Below, piece by piece: positions 25,382 through 33,483 of a stretch of DNA of 64,000 nt (the first letter of the stretch is position 1; each line of letters opens with the position of its first letter). The notes beneath the pieces are model-generated. The model did no database searches. It had not been told where the DNA came from and saw nothing but the letters and a program-made list of their open reading frames with translations. This stretch comes from Faecalicatena contorta (lineage in GTDB: Bacteria; Bacillota; Clostridia; Lachnospirales; Lachnospiraceae), in assembly GCF_003149105.1 (NCBI RefSeq), contig NZ_QGDS01000002.1, positions 310,001 through 374,000 on the forward strand, given 5' to 3'. A program made the translations under genes and the position numbers.

Positions 25382-26869
25382 ATGTCAGTTGCAGGATTGG
25401 ATATTGGTACCAGCGGATGTAAAATTGTAGTTTATGATTTAGAAGGAAATGTGAAAGCAGCCTGCAGCCATGGGTATAAAGAAGAGGGGACTGACGGCTA
25501 TAGAGAAATAGATCCGGCAACAGTTCTTTCAGGGGTGAAAGCGTGTATAAAGAATGTTTCCAAACAACTGGATGAGCCTATAGAGGCGTTGGCTGTAGGT
25601 ACGCTGGGAGAGTCGGTTGTCTGCGTTGACGGAGATGGGATGGCTCTGGGGAAATCCATGGTGACTGGTGATAAGCGGGGGATTCCCGAGGTGGAAGAAA
25701 TTCTGCAAAAAGTCGGTAAGGAAGAGATCATGGCAATAACAGGAATCCCTGCAAGTGAAATGTATTCATTGCCCAAGCTGCTGTGGATGAACAAGCATAC
25801 TAATATACTTAGGAAAGCCAAATACATTTTTACCTACGAGGATTATATCGGGTTCTATCTTACCGGAAACAGAAAAATCAGTTACTCATCGGCATCCCGT
25901 ACAATGGCCCTTGATATTGAAAAAAAAGTATGGTCTTCCAAATTATTGGAGTTAGCAGGGATCTCGGAAAAACAGATGTCTCTTCCGGTCAGTGCAGGGA
26001 CGATTGTGGGGAGGGTACTTCCTGAGGTTGCAGAGGAACTGGGATTATCTGCGGGGATGCAGGTTGTTGCAGGGGGACATGACCAGGAATGTGCGGCACT
26101 GGGGGCAGGAGTGGTTACACCAGGAATCGGAGAGGACGGACATGGCACTTGCGAGGTGCTGAACCTAATGCTGAACGAGCCCTTAAGAAACAGTTCTATG
26201 ATGGAAACAGACCTGGCTTGTATACCGGGAATGATACCAGGAACCTATATGACAAATCTGGAAATTACCACTTGTGGAATACTGATGAATTGGAGCCGGG
26301 ACTGCATCTTTGAGGGAATTCACAGAAGATGCAGGGAAAAAGGTGAGGATTTTTTTGCATATATGGACCGGAAAGCTACAGAACTAAAAACCGGACTTTT
26401 GGTATTACCGCAGTTTGGCTCATCAGGCCACCCGGATATTAATTACGACATGAAAGGGATGGTATGGGGATTGACCATTCACACAAAGCCCGAAGAAATA
26501 TATCTGGCGGTGAAAGAATCTCTGGCCTTTCAAATGAAGATGGCTTATGAATATGCGGGTTTCTTAAATATAGATGTGAAGCAAATTACAATAACAGGCG
26601 GTGGAGCGGTTTCCGAACTTACTATGCAAATCCGCTCTGATGTATTTGGGGTGAAAACAGTTTCACTGAAAAATAAAGAGGCTGGAACACTGGGGTGTAT
26701 GATTGCGGCCGCGACGGCAATGGGGCATTATTCCAGATTTGAAGAGGGGGTGAAACGTACGGTAAAGATTTTGCGGACCTACAGACCCAGAGAAGAATGG
26801 AAGGAATACTACCAGTTAAAATATGAAAGATATAAAAGGCTATATCACAAAATGCACGATTTTATATAG
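25382..26869 (+). CDS. FGGY-family carbohydrate kinase (first copy)
   Basis: This 495-residue protein has the FGGY kinase plan: GLDIGTSGCKIVVYD near the N-terminus, a second phosphate segment GGHDQECAALGAG in the middle, and TITGGGAVSELTMQI in the adenosine domain. Its N-terminal region (VGTLGESVVCVDGDG) differs from xylulokinase-type SGQMHG and recalls LsrK/YoaC-like members, but the substrate is unknown. It follows the transporter genes by nine bases and precedes a second, different FGGY kinase, so the pathway probably uses two phosphorylations or two related substrates. Confidence 0.88.
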   Translation: MSVAGLDIGTSGCKIVVYDLEGNVKAACSHGYKEEGTDGYREIDPATVLSGVKACIKNVSKQLDEPIEALAVGTLGESVVCVDGDGMALGKSMVTGDKRGIPEVEEILQKVGKEEIMAITGIPASEMYSLPKLLWMNKHTNILRKAKYIFTYEDYIGFYLTGNRKISYSSASRTMALDIEKKVWSSKLLELAGISEKQMSLPVSAGTIVGRVLPEVAEELGLSAGMQVVAGGHDQECAALGAGVVTPGIGEDGHGTCEVLNLMLNEPLRNSSMMETDLACIPGMIPGTYMTNLEITTCGILMNWSRDCIFEGIHRRCREKGEDFFAYMDRKATELKTGLLVLPQFGSSGHPDINYDMKGMVWGLTIHTKPEEIYLAVKESLAFQMKMAYEYAGFLNIDVKQITITGGGAVSELTMQIRSDVFGVKTVSLKNKEAGTLGCMIAAATAMGHYSRFEEGVKRTVKILRTYRPREEWKEYYQLKYERYKRLYHKMHDFI

Positions 26870-26908
26870 GAGAAATGAAAATAAAACAGTTATATTTGGA
26901 GAGGCGCA

Positions 26909-28378
26909 ATGGAATATTATTTGGGTATAGATATTGGAACTTCGACAGCAAAGATAATAGTCATTAATGAAGAGGGAATAGTGGTGAATTGCTGTGAACA
27001 GGAATACCAATATTCTCAGCCAAAACACGGCTGGAAGGAAATATGGCCGGAGGTATGGGTAAAAGCGGTGAAAGCAGGTATGGCAGAGCTGCTCTCAGGT
27101 ATCGAGCGAAGTCATGTTAAGGCGATTGGAGTGTCAGGGCAAATGCATACCACAGTATTTCTGGATTATTCAGGAATTCCCATACGGCCGGCTATCATGT
27201 GGAATGATGTTCGGACAAAAGAATATTTCCCGGAACTTAAAACAGCTCTGAAGCAAGAAGATACCAAAGCAATTTCTAAAATAATTTCTACAGGAAGCCC
27301 TGCGGTTAATCTGCTCTGGCTGAAAGAACATGAAGAGGAGGCATTTAAAAAGCTTGGAAAGTTTCTAATCGGTCCTGATTATCTGGTGTATTACTTAACG
27401 GGGTGTTACAGTACGGATTACTGTCAGGCGTCCACATCTTCTCTATATAATACCGAAGACTGCTCCTGGTCTGAGACAATGATGAAATTAATCGGACTTT
27501 CAGAGGAAATGTATCCGCCGATTAAAGGAAGTCAGGAGATCGTAGGGAATCTGCGAAAGGAAATACAAGAAGAACTTGGACTTTCGCCGGATGTAAAAGT
27601 AATTGCCGGAACAGGGGACAATTCTGCCGCGGCTATATCTACAGGGAGCTTGCAGTATGGTTATCCTGTACTGTCAATTGGTACTTCGGGAGTTTTAATC
27701 CTGCCAAGAGGGAAGGAAAAAGCGGACTCAAAAGGGAAGGAAATCCTGTTTTCCTTAGATGGAAAGGATATCATTTGCATGACTCAGGGAGTGGTGCAGT
27801 CTGCTGGAGGGAGCTATGAATGGTATGTAAGGAAGATTCTCGGTATCAGCGACTTTAACAGCCTGATGGCAGATGTGGATGTTTCGGAACTGGGAAATAA
27901 GCAACTCTTGTTTTATCCTCATTTGACTGGGGATAAGACCATTTATGCAGATTCCTCTCTGCGGGGTGCCTTTATCGGACTGGAGATGAATGACTTAAAG
28001 GAAGATTTGGCGGTTGCGGTTATGGAAGGAGTTTGCTTTGCTGTAAAGCAATTAATTCAGGAAATGGGGCTGTCCACAGAAACTTTGGAAGAGTTGATGG
28101 TTACTGGAGGAGGAGCTAATAGTAAGGTTTGGATGCAGATTATGGCGGATGTATTAAATGTACGGATAGTTCAGCTGGATGGGAACGAAGGGGTTTCTTA
28201 CGGAGCAGCAGTTTTGGCAAAAAATGCGCTGAAAGGGAACCATGAAATAAGCCCTGGAACAGGAACGGAGGTCAGTACCCGGAATCATTTTGACCCAAGG
28301 CGGCTTAATGTAGAACGATACCAGCGCAAATATGAACAGTATCTGAGAATACATAATGCTATCCAAAAGATTTTCTGA
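26909..28378 (+). CDS. FGGY-family kinase, xylulokinase-like (second copy)
   Basis: This 489-residue protein is closer to XylB than the first kinase. It has GIDIGTSTAKIIVIN, VSGQMHTTVFLD, the sugar-binding MWNDVRTKEYFPE (W-N-D-x-R-T), GTGDNSAAAISTG and MVTGGGANSKVWMQ. It would phosphorylate a ketose or polyol. The two kinases differ throughout, so this is not a recent duplication. The start has GGAG (26898-26901), and the gene lies 39 bases after the first kinase. Confidence 0.87.
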   Translation: MEYYLGIDIGTSTAKIIVINEEGIVVNCCEQEYQYSQPKHGWKEIWPEVWVKAVKAGMAELLSGIERSHVKAIGVSGQMHTTVFLDYSGIPIRPAIMWNDVRTKEYFPELKTALKQEDTKAISKIISTGSPAVNLLWLKEHEEEAFKKLGKFLIGPDYLVYYLTGCYSTDYCQASTSSLYNTEDCSWSETMMKLIGLSEEMYPPIKGSQEIVGNLRKEIQEELGLSPDVKVIAGTGDNSAAAISTGSLQYGYPVLSIGTSGVLILPRGKEKADSKGKEILFSLDGKDIICMTQGVVQSAGGSYEWYVRKILGISDFNSLMADVDVSELGNKQLLFYPHLTGDKTIYADSSLRGAFIGLEMNDLKEDLAVAVMEGVCFAVKQLIQEMGLSTETLEELMVTGGGANSKVWMQIMADVLNVRIVQLDGNEGVSYGAAVLAKNALKGNHEISPGTGTEVSTRNHFDPRRLNVERYQRKYEQYLRIHNAIQKIF

Positions 28379-28470
28379 TGGCCGGACTTTTAATCATTAA
28401 CACAAGACTGCAATCCGGTTTGTTTTATGATATGATGTACATAAAATAAATGATAAAGTGGGGTATGTAT

Positions 28471-29235
28471 ATGCTGAAGGATAAAAGAAGACAACAAATT
28501 CTGGAGTTGTTAAAACGTGATGGTCAGGTAGAGATTAGTGTCCTGAGGAAGATGTTTGATGTAACAGAAATGACAATCAGGCGGGATTTGGACAATTTGG
28601 CTGCTGCGTATGACATAGTGCGTACCCATGGCGGTGCAATGCTTTCAGATATCCAGCAGAGTATAGAACTCCCTTATGAGCGGAGAATTGGGTCCCAGGG
28701 GGACGAGAAGAAACGAATCGCAATGAAGGCATTATCCTTGATTAAACATAGACAGACGTTGTTCTTTGACTCTGGTTCAACAACTTATTACATGGCTCAG
28801 AATATTGGAAACGATAAGAGAAACACTATTTTAACCACAGGGGTAAATCTTGCACCGGAATTGCTGAACCGCCAGAATGTATCTGTAATTATGATTGGCG
28901 GAGACTTGCGGAGAAATACAATTTCCAGCTGCGGACCTCTGGCGGAAGAACAACTGAACAAATTCAGGGTGGATATTGCATTTTTGGGTGCAAATGGAGT
29001 TGGTGATGATGGATATGTATATATTGGAAATTCAACGGAACTTGGAATAAAGAATACTGTAATGAATATCGCAAAGGAGAATTATTTGTTAGTAGACTCA
29101 AGTAAATTTGGATGTTCACAATTTCTCCATTATGCAAAATTAAGTGATTTTGATGGGGTGATATCAGACCCGGGACTTTCAGAAGATATCATAAAGAAAA
29201 TGAAAAAAATGGGTGCGAATATCATTATCGCCTAG
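28471..29235 (+). CDS. DeoR-family transcriptional regulator
   Basis: This regulator of about 254 residues has the N-terminal DeoR helix-turn-helix (RRQQILELLKRDGQVEISVLRKMFDVTEMTIRRDLDNL) and a C-terminal sugar-phosphate sensor domain with FFDSGSTTYYMAQ and LIGANG-like FLGANGVGDDGYV. It probably represses this sugar operon until a phosphorylated intermediate accumulates. The exact start is uncertain among three close ATGs; 28471 gives the usual length. Confidence 0.88.
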   Translation: MLKDKRRQQILELLKRDGQVEISVLRKMFDVTEMTIRRDLDNLAAAYDIVRTHGGAMLSDIQQSIELPYERRIGSQGDEKKRIAMKALSLIKHRQTLFFDSGSTTYYMAQNIGNDKRNTILTTGVNLAPELLNRQNVSVIMIGGDLRRNTISSCGPLAEEQLNKFRVDIAFLGANGVGDDGYVYIGNSTELGIKNTVMNIAKENYLLVDSSKFGCSQFLHYAKLSDFDGVISDPGLSEDIIKKMKKMGANIIIA

Positions 29236-29322
29236 TTATACTAGCATTAAGGAGATAAAGGATATCCTTCGGAACTTTGCGGTTAAAAATGAAAATTAAC
29301 AGGTTTTGGAGGAGATATAAAA

Positions 29323-30156
29323 ATGAAAATTGTAAATGGATATGATTTAATGGAATATGGGAAAAAGCATAAGTATCTGCTGCCGGCATTTAATACTACG
29401 AATTTGGAAATGACCTGTGCCATTGCCAAAGGACTTAATAAAGTAAAGCTGCCCGGCTACATACAGATATCATCAAATAATCTGAGGTTATCCAGTCCGG
29501 AAACGATTGTTGCAATAACGAAAGAGGCAATCAAGAACTCGGATGTGCCGATTGCACTGCATCTGGATCATGGTAAATCTTATGAAGATGTAAAAAAATG
29601 TGTGGATGCAGGGTTTACATCTATTATGATTGATGCGTCTCATCTTTCCTATGAAGAGAATATTGAAGCGACAAAAAAAGTAGTGGATTACTGTCATTTT
29701 TACGGAATACCAGTGGAAGCGGAACTTGGCGCTTTAAAAGGAAAAGAAGAAGACATCGTAAATGAAGCGGACTGTAAAACGGATCCGGAGCTTGTACATG
29801 ATTTCGTGACCCGGACAGGCTGTGATCTTCTTGCAGTTTCTATTGGTAATGTACATGGACTTGACATTGAACCGAGAATTGACATTCCTCTGCTAAAAAA
29901 ACTGGCACCTCTTAGCCCGGCACCATTGGTTATGCACGGAGGGTCCGGTATCCCCTTCGAGATTATCCGTGAAATAAAGCAGCATGGTATGCTGAAGGTA
30001 AATTATGGCTCTGACTTAAGAAAGGCATTTGTTGCCACATTTGGAGAAGCTTATGTTCAAAATAATGGTGTTGCAAGTGTGATTGAACATAGTTTGGATG
30101 CAGTAGAAAATGTGAGTAAAACAGTACAGTATATTACTAGTACGATTAATCAATAG
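29323..30156 (+). CDS. Class II (zinc) ketose-bisphosphate aldolase
   Basis: This 277-residue protein belongs to the Fba/GatY/KbaY family. The zinc-binding histidines are in LHLDHGKSYEDV, GNVHGLD and VMHGGSGIP. EAELGALKG and the phosphate-binding KVNYGSDLRKAF are also present. It cleaves a ketose phosphate or bisphosphate to dihydroxyacetone phosphate plus an aldehyde. It closes the sugar operon, so its true substrate is probably the product of the two kinases rather than fructose-1,6-bisphosphate. It has a GGAGGAG start. Confidence 0.92.
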   Translation: MKIVNGYDLMEYGKKHKYLLPAFNTTNLEMTCAIAKGLNKVKLPGYIQISSNNLRLSSPETIVAITKEAIKNSDVPIALHLDHGKSYEDVKKCVDAGFTSIMIDASHLSYEENIEATKKVVDYCHFYGIPVEAELGALKGKEEDIVNEADCKTDPELVHDFVTRTGCDLLAVSIGNVHGLDIEPRIDIPLLKKLAPLSPAPLVMHGGSGIPFEIIREIKQHGMLKVNYGSDLRKAFVATFGEAYVQNNGVASVIEHSLDAVENVSKTVQYITSTINQ

Positions 30157-30179
30157 CCGGTTGGTACATGGGCTGAGTA

Positions 30180-30208
30180 TTGCATAATTTCAGAAGATAT
30201 GTTATATT
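30180..30208 (+). promoter_or_regulatory. Promoter of the antitoxin RNA
   Basis: TTGCAT (30180-30185), a 17-base spacer and TATATT (30203-30208). Transcription would begin near 30215, just before the conserved AACAACCG segment. Confidence 0.6.
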
Positions 30209-30214
30209 GTAGAC

Positions 30215-30318
30215 ATAAAGAGAACAACCGCCCACAAAGTGGTTAGCCTCATAAAGGGTTTTAGCTACTTACGTAGCCGCCTATCCTGTGTGCTAGACAG
30301 GGTAGGCATTTTTATTTT
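30215..30318 (+). ncRNA. Antisense antitoxin RNA (RatA-like), type I toxin-antitoxin
   Basis: I infer a small RNA of about 100 bases from a promoter at 30180-30208 and a terminator stem GCCTATCCTGT / ACAGGGTAGGC (30279-30307, one G-U pair) followed by ATTTTTATTTT. Its 3' end overlaps the last codons of the toxin gene on the other strand, as in the txpA/ratA pair. It has no RBS-led reading frame. Its 5' part resembles the 5' leader of the toxin mRNA. Confidence 0.6.
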
Positions 30319-30407
30319 CGCTTATTATTCCTATCTATGTAGGTAAACAGCGCAATAAGGAAAATCCCAAATGTCAACATCAAAGATATCGCATCTGATA
30401 TATCCAT
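30312..30407 (-). CDS. Holin-like type I toxin (TxpA/Hol_Tox type), 31 residues
   Basis: This short frame encodes MDISDAISLMLTFGIFLIAL followed by a charged tail ending RNNKRK. That is the build of Firmicute holin-like toxins: an acidic N-terminus, one membrane helix with an SLMLTFG core, and a basic end. A strong GGGAGG stands seven bases before the ATG, and GCCTCCC in the leader can pair with it (GCCTCCC / GGGAGGC) to hide the ribosome site. Such peptides damage the membrane when free of their antisense RNA. Confidence 0.8.
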   Translation of the reverse strand: MDISDAISLMLTFGIFLIALFTYIDRNNKRK

Positions 30408-30411
30408 ATAC

Positions 30412-30470
30412 ACCGCCTCCCTTCTTCCGTGAAGTTCCGGGAGGCTGCCACCCTGTATCGGTTGTTCCGA
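30412..30470 (-). promoter_or_regulatory. Toxin mRNA leader with hidden ribosome site
   Basis: On the minus strand, GAACAACCG begins the leader (30467). GCCTCCC (30446-30440) and GGGAGGC (30421-30415) then form a perfect 7-bp stem covering the Shine-Dalgarno sequence. Upstream, TGATATACT is a likely extended -10. This organisation explains how translation stays off until the RNA is processed. Confidence 0.6.
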
Positions 30471-30575
30471 AATACAGTATATCATGCTCCGGTGCCTTCT
30501 AAATAGCCATCAAATTATAAAATTTCTCTTTACATTTCAATATCAAATTCAAACAAGCTGAATCTCCCTGGAAGA

Positions 30576-30604
30576 TTGACTTTTATAGATAAAAAAAGTA
30601 TTAT
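30576..30604 (+). promoter_or_regulatory. Promoter of the SGNH/MBOAT operon
   Basis: TTGACT (30576-30581), a 17-base spacer and TATTAT (30599-30604), 65 bases upstream of the SGNH gene. Confidence 0.65.
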
Positions 30605-30668
30605 AAGTTATACATACAGCGATTTGCTTCGGATACAGAGATATAAATAAAAAGGACTGCAAAAACGA

Positions 30669-31436
30669 ATGATGAAAAAAAGAAAACGACGATTAATCAT
30701 ATATTGTTGTGCCGCAATTATTATACTTCTTGCAGGTATTTTGATGGCAGAAGTTGTGAGTGCCCTGACGAGCAAAAAAGTGGATACATCCGAAGGAGTG
30801 AAGATTCTGAAAGAAGCTGAATCTGCGGACATAAAGAAGATTGAAGAGAAGATGGAAAAGCTGGCGGAAAAGGCGCAGGAAGAGCAGAAGAATGCTAAGA
30901 CAGATACAAGCAGGAATTACAAAGCCATATTTGCAGATTCTGTGGTGATGGGGGATTCAATATCAGAGGCGTTTATAAAATATGATCTTCTTAATGCGTC
31001 CAGCGTTGTGGCAAAGATAGGTGCAGAGCTTGACAGTCTGGGTGAACAGGTGGCAAGTGTGAAGCAAATCAATCCACAAGTGATTTTTCTGGCTTATGGG
31101 ACAGGCGATATTGCTGCCACAGACGGAGATGTGGATTTGTTTGTTAAGAAATATGACGCTTTAATCCAGGAAATTCAGAAAGAGCTCCCTGATACAAAGA
31201 TTTTTGTGAATTCTATTTTCCCGGTACAGGAGCAGAAGATAGAAAAAGAACTTGTTTATGAAAAATTGGAGGATTATAATGAGGCGCTGCGCACCCTGTG
31301 CGACAAAAAGCAGATTGCCTTTATTGATAATACGGAATTGGTGTCAGACCGTTATTATGAAGAGGATGGTGTGCATTTTAAAGCAGCATTCTATCCACAC
31401 TGGATGGACCGGATGGCGGAGGTGGCGTCTTTATGA
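30669..31436 (+). CDS. Membrane-anchored SGNH/GDSL-type hydrolase-like protein
   Basis: This 255-residue protein has an N-terminal signal anchor (LIIYCCAAIIILLAGILMA) and a short E/K-rich coiled coil. An SGNH fold follows: the serine block is VVMGDSISEAF, and the Asp-His pair is in EDGVHFKAAFYPHW. The usual GxND block reads GTGDI, so the oxyanion Asn is replaced by Asp. It would act outside the membrane, probably adding or removing acyl groups on a glycan. The MBOAT and DHHW genes downstream support this. It overlaps the next gene by four bases. Confidence 0.8.
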   Translation: MMKKRKRRLIIYCCAAIIILLAGILMAEVVSALTSKKVDTSEGVKILKEAESADIKKIEEKMEKLAEKAQEEQKNAKTDTSRNYKAIFADSVVMGDSISEAFIKYDLLNASSVVAKIGAELDSLGEQVASVKQINPQVIFLAYGTGDIAATDGDVDLFVKKYDALIQEIQKELPDTKIFVNSIFPVQEQKIEKELVYEKLEDYNEALRTLCDKKQIAFIDNTELVSDRYYEEDGVHFKAAFYPHWMDRMAEVASL

Positions 31437-31996
31437 TGGATAGAAATTCTGGTATAAATGATTCCGGTGCAGGCAGTGATTCCAGAGGCGGTTACTATAG
31501 AAGGCCGGCCGGAAGGACAAGAAAGCCGGGACTTGCGGAGGTTTTGAAGTATCTTATTTTAGCAGCTATGGTTGCTTACATTTCTTTTCTTATGGTATTT
31601 ACCAGCGGAAGTACAAAACCCTTTGAGGAGATTGAGAAAGCGGTGGAGGCTTCGGTGGATATGGAGAATGTGAAGAAAGCAGACGTACAGGGGCTGAAGC
31701 GATATTACGGACTGAACAGTGCAGATTATGACGGCGTGATGCTGTATATTTCAGAAAGCAGCATATCTACGGAAGAGATACTTTTGATTAAGGTAAAAGA
31801 TGACGGACAGATGCAGCAGGTAAAAGAAGCTGCCGAGGAGAGAATTGAGAGCAGGAAAAACGATTTTGAAGGCTATGCCCCTGAACAGGTGCAGTTGCTT
31901 AGTCAGGCACAGGTTTCTGTCCGCGGGAAGTATCTGTTCATGGCTGTAGCTCCTAAGGCAGAAAGTTATAAAGATGCTTTTATGAAAAGTCTATAA
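31433..31996 (+). CDS. DUF4358 domain-containing membrane-anchored protein
   Basis: This 187-residue protein has a Gly/Arg-rich N-terminus, one membrane helix (VLKYLILAAMVAYISFLMVF), and a DUF4358 domain with LKRYYGLNSADYDGVMLYISESSISTEEILLIKV. DUF4358 has no established function but is common in Clostridia, often near surface-modifying genes. The ATGA overlap with the SGNH gene implies translational coupling. Confidence 0.8.
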   Translation: MMDRNSGINDSGAGSDSRGGYYRRPAGRTRKPGLAEVLKYLILAAMVAYISFLMVFTSGSTKPFEEIEKAVEASVDMENVKKADVQGLKRYYGLNSADYDGVMLYISESSISTEEILLIKVKDDGQMQQVKEAAEERIESRKNDFEGYAPEQVQLLSQAQVSVRGKYLFMAVAPKAESYKDAFMKSL

Positions 31997-32003
31997 AAAT
32001 ATG

Positions 32004-32031
32004 GTATCTGTTCAGAACCATGAACAGTTAC
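32004..32031 (+). repeat. 28-bp hairpin repeat, copy 1 (before MBOAT gene)
   Basis: The CTGTTCA-GAACCA-TGAACAG hairpin lies within a 28-base unit that recurs with two mismatches at 37410-37437 in front of clpX. A TATAAA sits seven bases upstream, as TATAAT does at the other copy. Confidence 0.7.
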
Positions 32032-32062
32032 AAAATATGTTACAGTGAGAGGAAGCTAAAAG

Positions 32063-33475
32063 ATGTTATTTAGCAGTGTCACATTTTTGTTTATATTTCT
32101 GCCGGTTACATTGGCGTTGTACTATATTGTTCCGGAAAGGTTCCGCAATATTGTTATGCTGGCAGCCAGTTTGATTTTTTATGCGTGGGGAGAGCCGCTT
32201 TATGTTGTATTAATGCTTCTCTCTATTCTTTTGAATTATATCTGCGGACTGGATATCGAATCGAAGCGGGAGAATCCCCGCAAGGCGAGAAGAAGCCTTA
32301 TTTTTGCTGTGGCAGCAAATGTATGCCTGCTGGGATTTTTTAAATATTATGGTTTTCTCCTGGACAGTCTGAATGCAGTTCTTCCCGGGGATATTCCATA
32401 CAGGGAACTTCCGCTGCCTATTGGAATCTCATTTTATATGTTTCAGGCTATATCCTATATCATTGATGTCTATAGAAAACAGGTAAAGCCTCAGGAGAAT
32501 CTTCTGCATCTCGCATTATACATTTCTATGTTTCCTCAGTTAATAGCTGGTCCCATTGTTCGCTATATTGATATTGAAGATCAATTGAAGGGCCGGAAGG
32601 TGTCTATGCGCAAGTTTGGACAGGGGGCTGAATACTTCATAATTGGCCTGGGGAAAAAGGTGATATTGGCGGGCTCGGCAGGACAGATTTTTGACCAGAT
32701 ATCGGGACTGCAGATGGGGAGTTTTTCAGTGCTCACCGCATGGGTTGGCTGTATTTCCTATGCTTTTCGTATTTATTTTGATTTCAGCGGCTATTCAGAT
32801 ATGGCAATTGGTCTGGGGAAGATGTTTGGATTTGAACTTGGGAAAAACTTTGACTATCCTTACATATCCACCAGTATCACTGAATTTTGGAGAAGATGGT
32901 TTATTTCTTTGAGCACCTGGTTCAAAGAATATGTTTATATTCCGCTGGGCGGAAGCCGCCGCGGACAATCAAGGCAAATGCTGAATATTTTGATTATGTG
33001 GGTGCTGATCGGGCTTTGGTACGGCGCTTCCTGGAATTTTTTGATTTGGGGATTGTATTACGGAATTCTGCTTATATTGGAAAGATTTGTATGGGGCAGA
33101 GTTTTGGAGAAGCTTCCGGCAGTAGTGAGACATATTTATACAATGATACTTGTTTTGATTGGGTGGACATTCTTTTTCAGTCCAAATCTCAGGTATGCTC
33201 AGGATTATCTGGGAGCAATGTTTGGTCCGGGCGCCAGTACATTTGCGGATAAACAGGCAATTTTCTATGTCACAACACATTGGCTTTTGTATCTGGCTGC
33301 CGTACTGGGGACTTCCTGTGCAGGATACAGGATAATCCGGCGCATTGCGGGTGGTTTTAATAATATTCGGGCAAGAAAGGCAGCGGCAGCAGTCGTATAT
33401 ATTGGTATATTTTTAATTTCCATTGCCTATCTGGTAACAGAATCCTTTCATCCGTTTTTATACTTTAGATATTAG
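32063..33475 (+). CDS. MBOAT-family O-acyltransferase (AlgI/PatA/DltB-like)
   Basis: This 470-residue protein has 10-12 membrane helices. The family's core segments are PLPIGISFYMFQAISYIIDVYRK, PQLIAGPIVRY, DFSGYSDMAIGLG, ISITEFWRRWFISLSTWFKEYVYIPLGG-like, and GLWYGASWNFLIWGLYYG with the catalytic-site His position occupied by Ser/Ala (GASWNF, not GxxH). It would bring an acyl group across the membrane for transfer to a polysaccharide. The replaced histidine should be checked. The partner DHHW protein follows nine bases downstream. Confidence 0.92.
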   Translation: MLFSSVTFLFIFLPVTLALYYIVPERFRNIVMLAASLIFYAWGEPLYVVLMLLSILLNYICGLDIESKRENPRKARRSLIFAVAANVCLLGFFKYYGFLLDSLNAVLPGDIPYRELPLPIGISFYMFQAISYIIDVYRKQVKPQENLLHLALYISMFPQLIAGPIVRYIDIEDQLKGRKVSMRKFGQGAEYFIIGLGKKVILAGSAGQIFDQISGLQMGSFSVLTAWVGCISYAFRIYFDFSGYSDMAIGLGKMFGFELGKNFDYPYISTSITEFWRRWFISLSTWFKEYVYIPLGGSRRGQSRQMLNILIMWVLIGLWYGASWNFLIWGLYYGILLILERFVWGRVLEKLPAVVRHIYTMILVLIGWTFFFSPNLRYAQDYLGAMFGPGASTFADKQAIFYVTTHWLLYLAAVLGTSCAGYRIIRRIAGGFNNIRARKAAAAVVYIGIFLISIAYLVTESFHPFLYFRY

Positions 33476-33483
33476 GTGGAGAT

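Noticed and set aside
25382..30156. Autoinducer-2 (Lsr) uptake and processing operon
   Set aside because: The first kinase and the binding protein recall Lsr proteins, but lsrF and lsrG are absent, the regulator is DeoR type and the aldolase is the zinc class II type, so the label is not supported.
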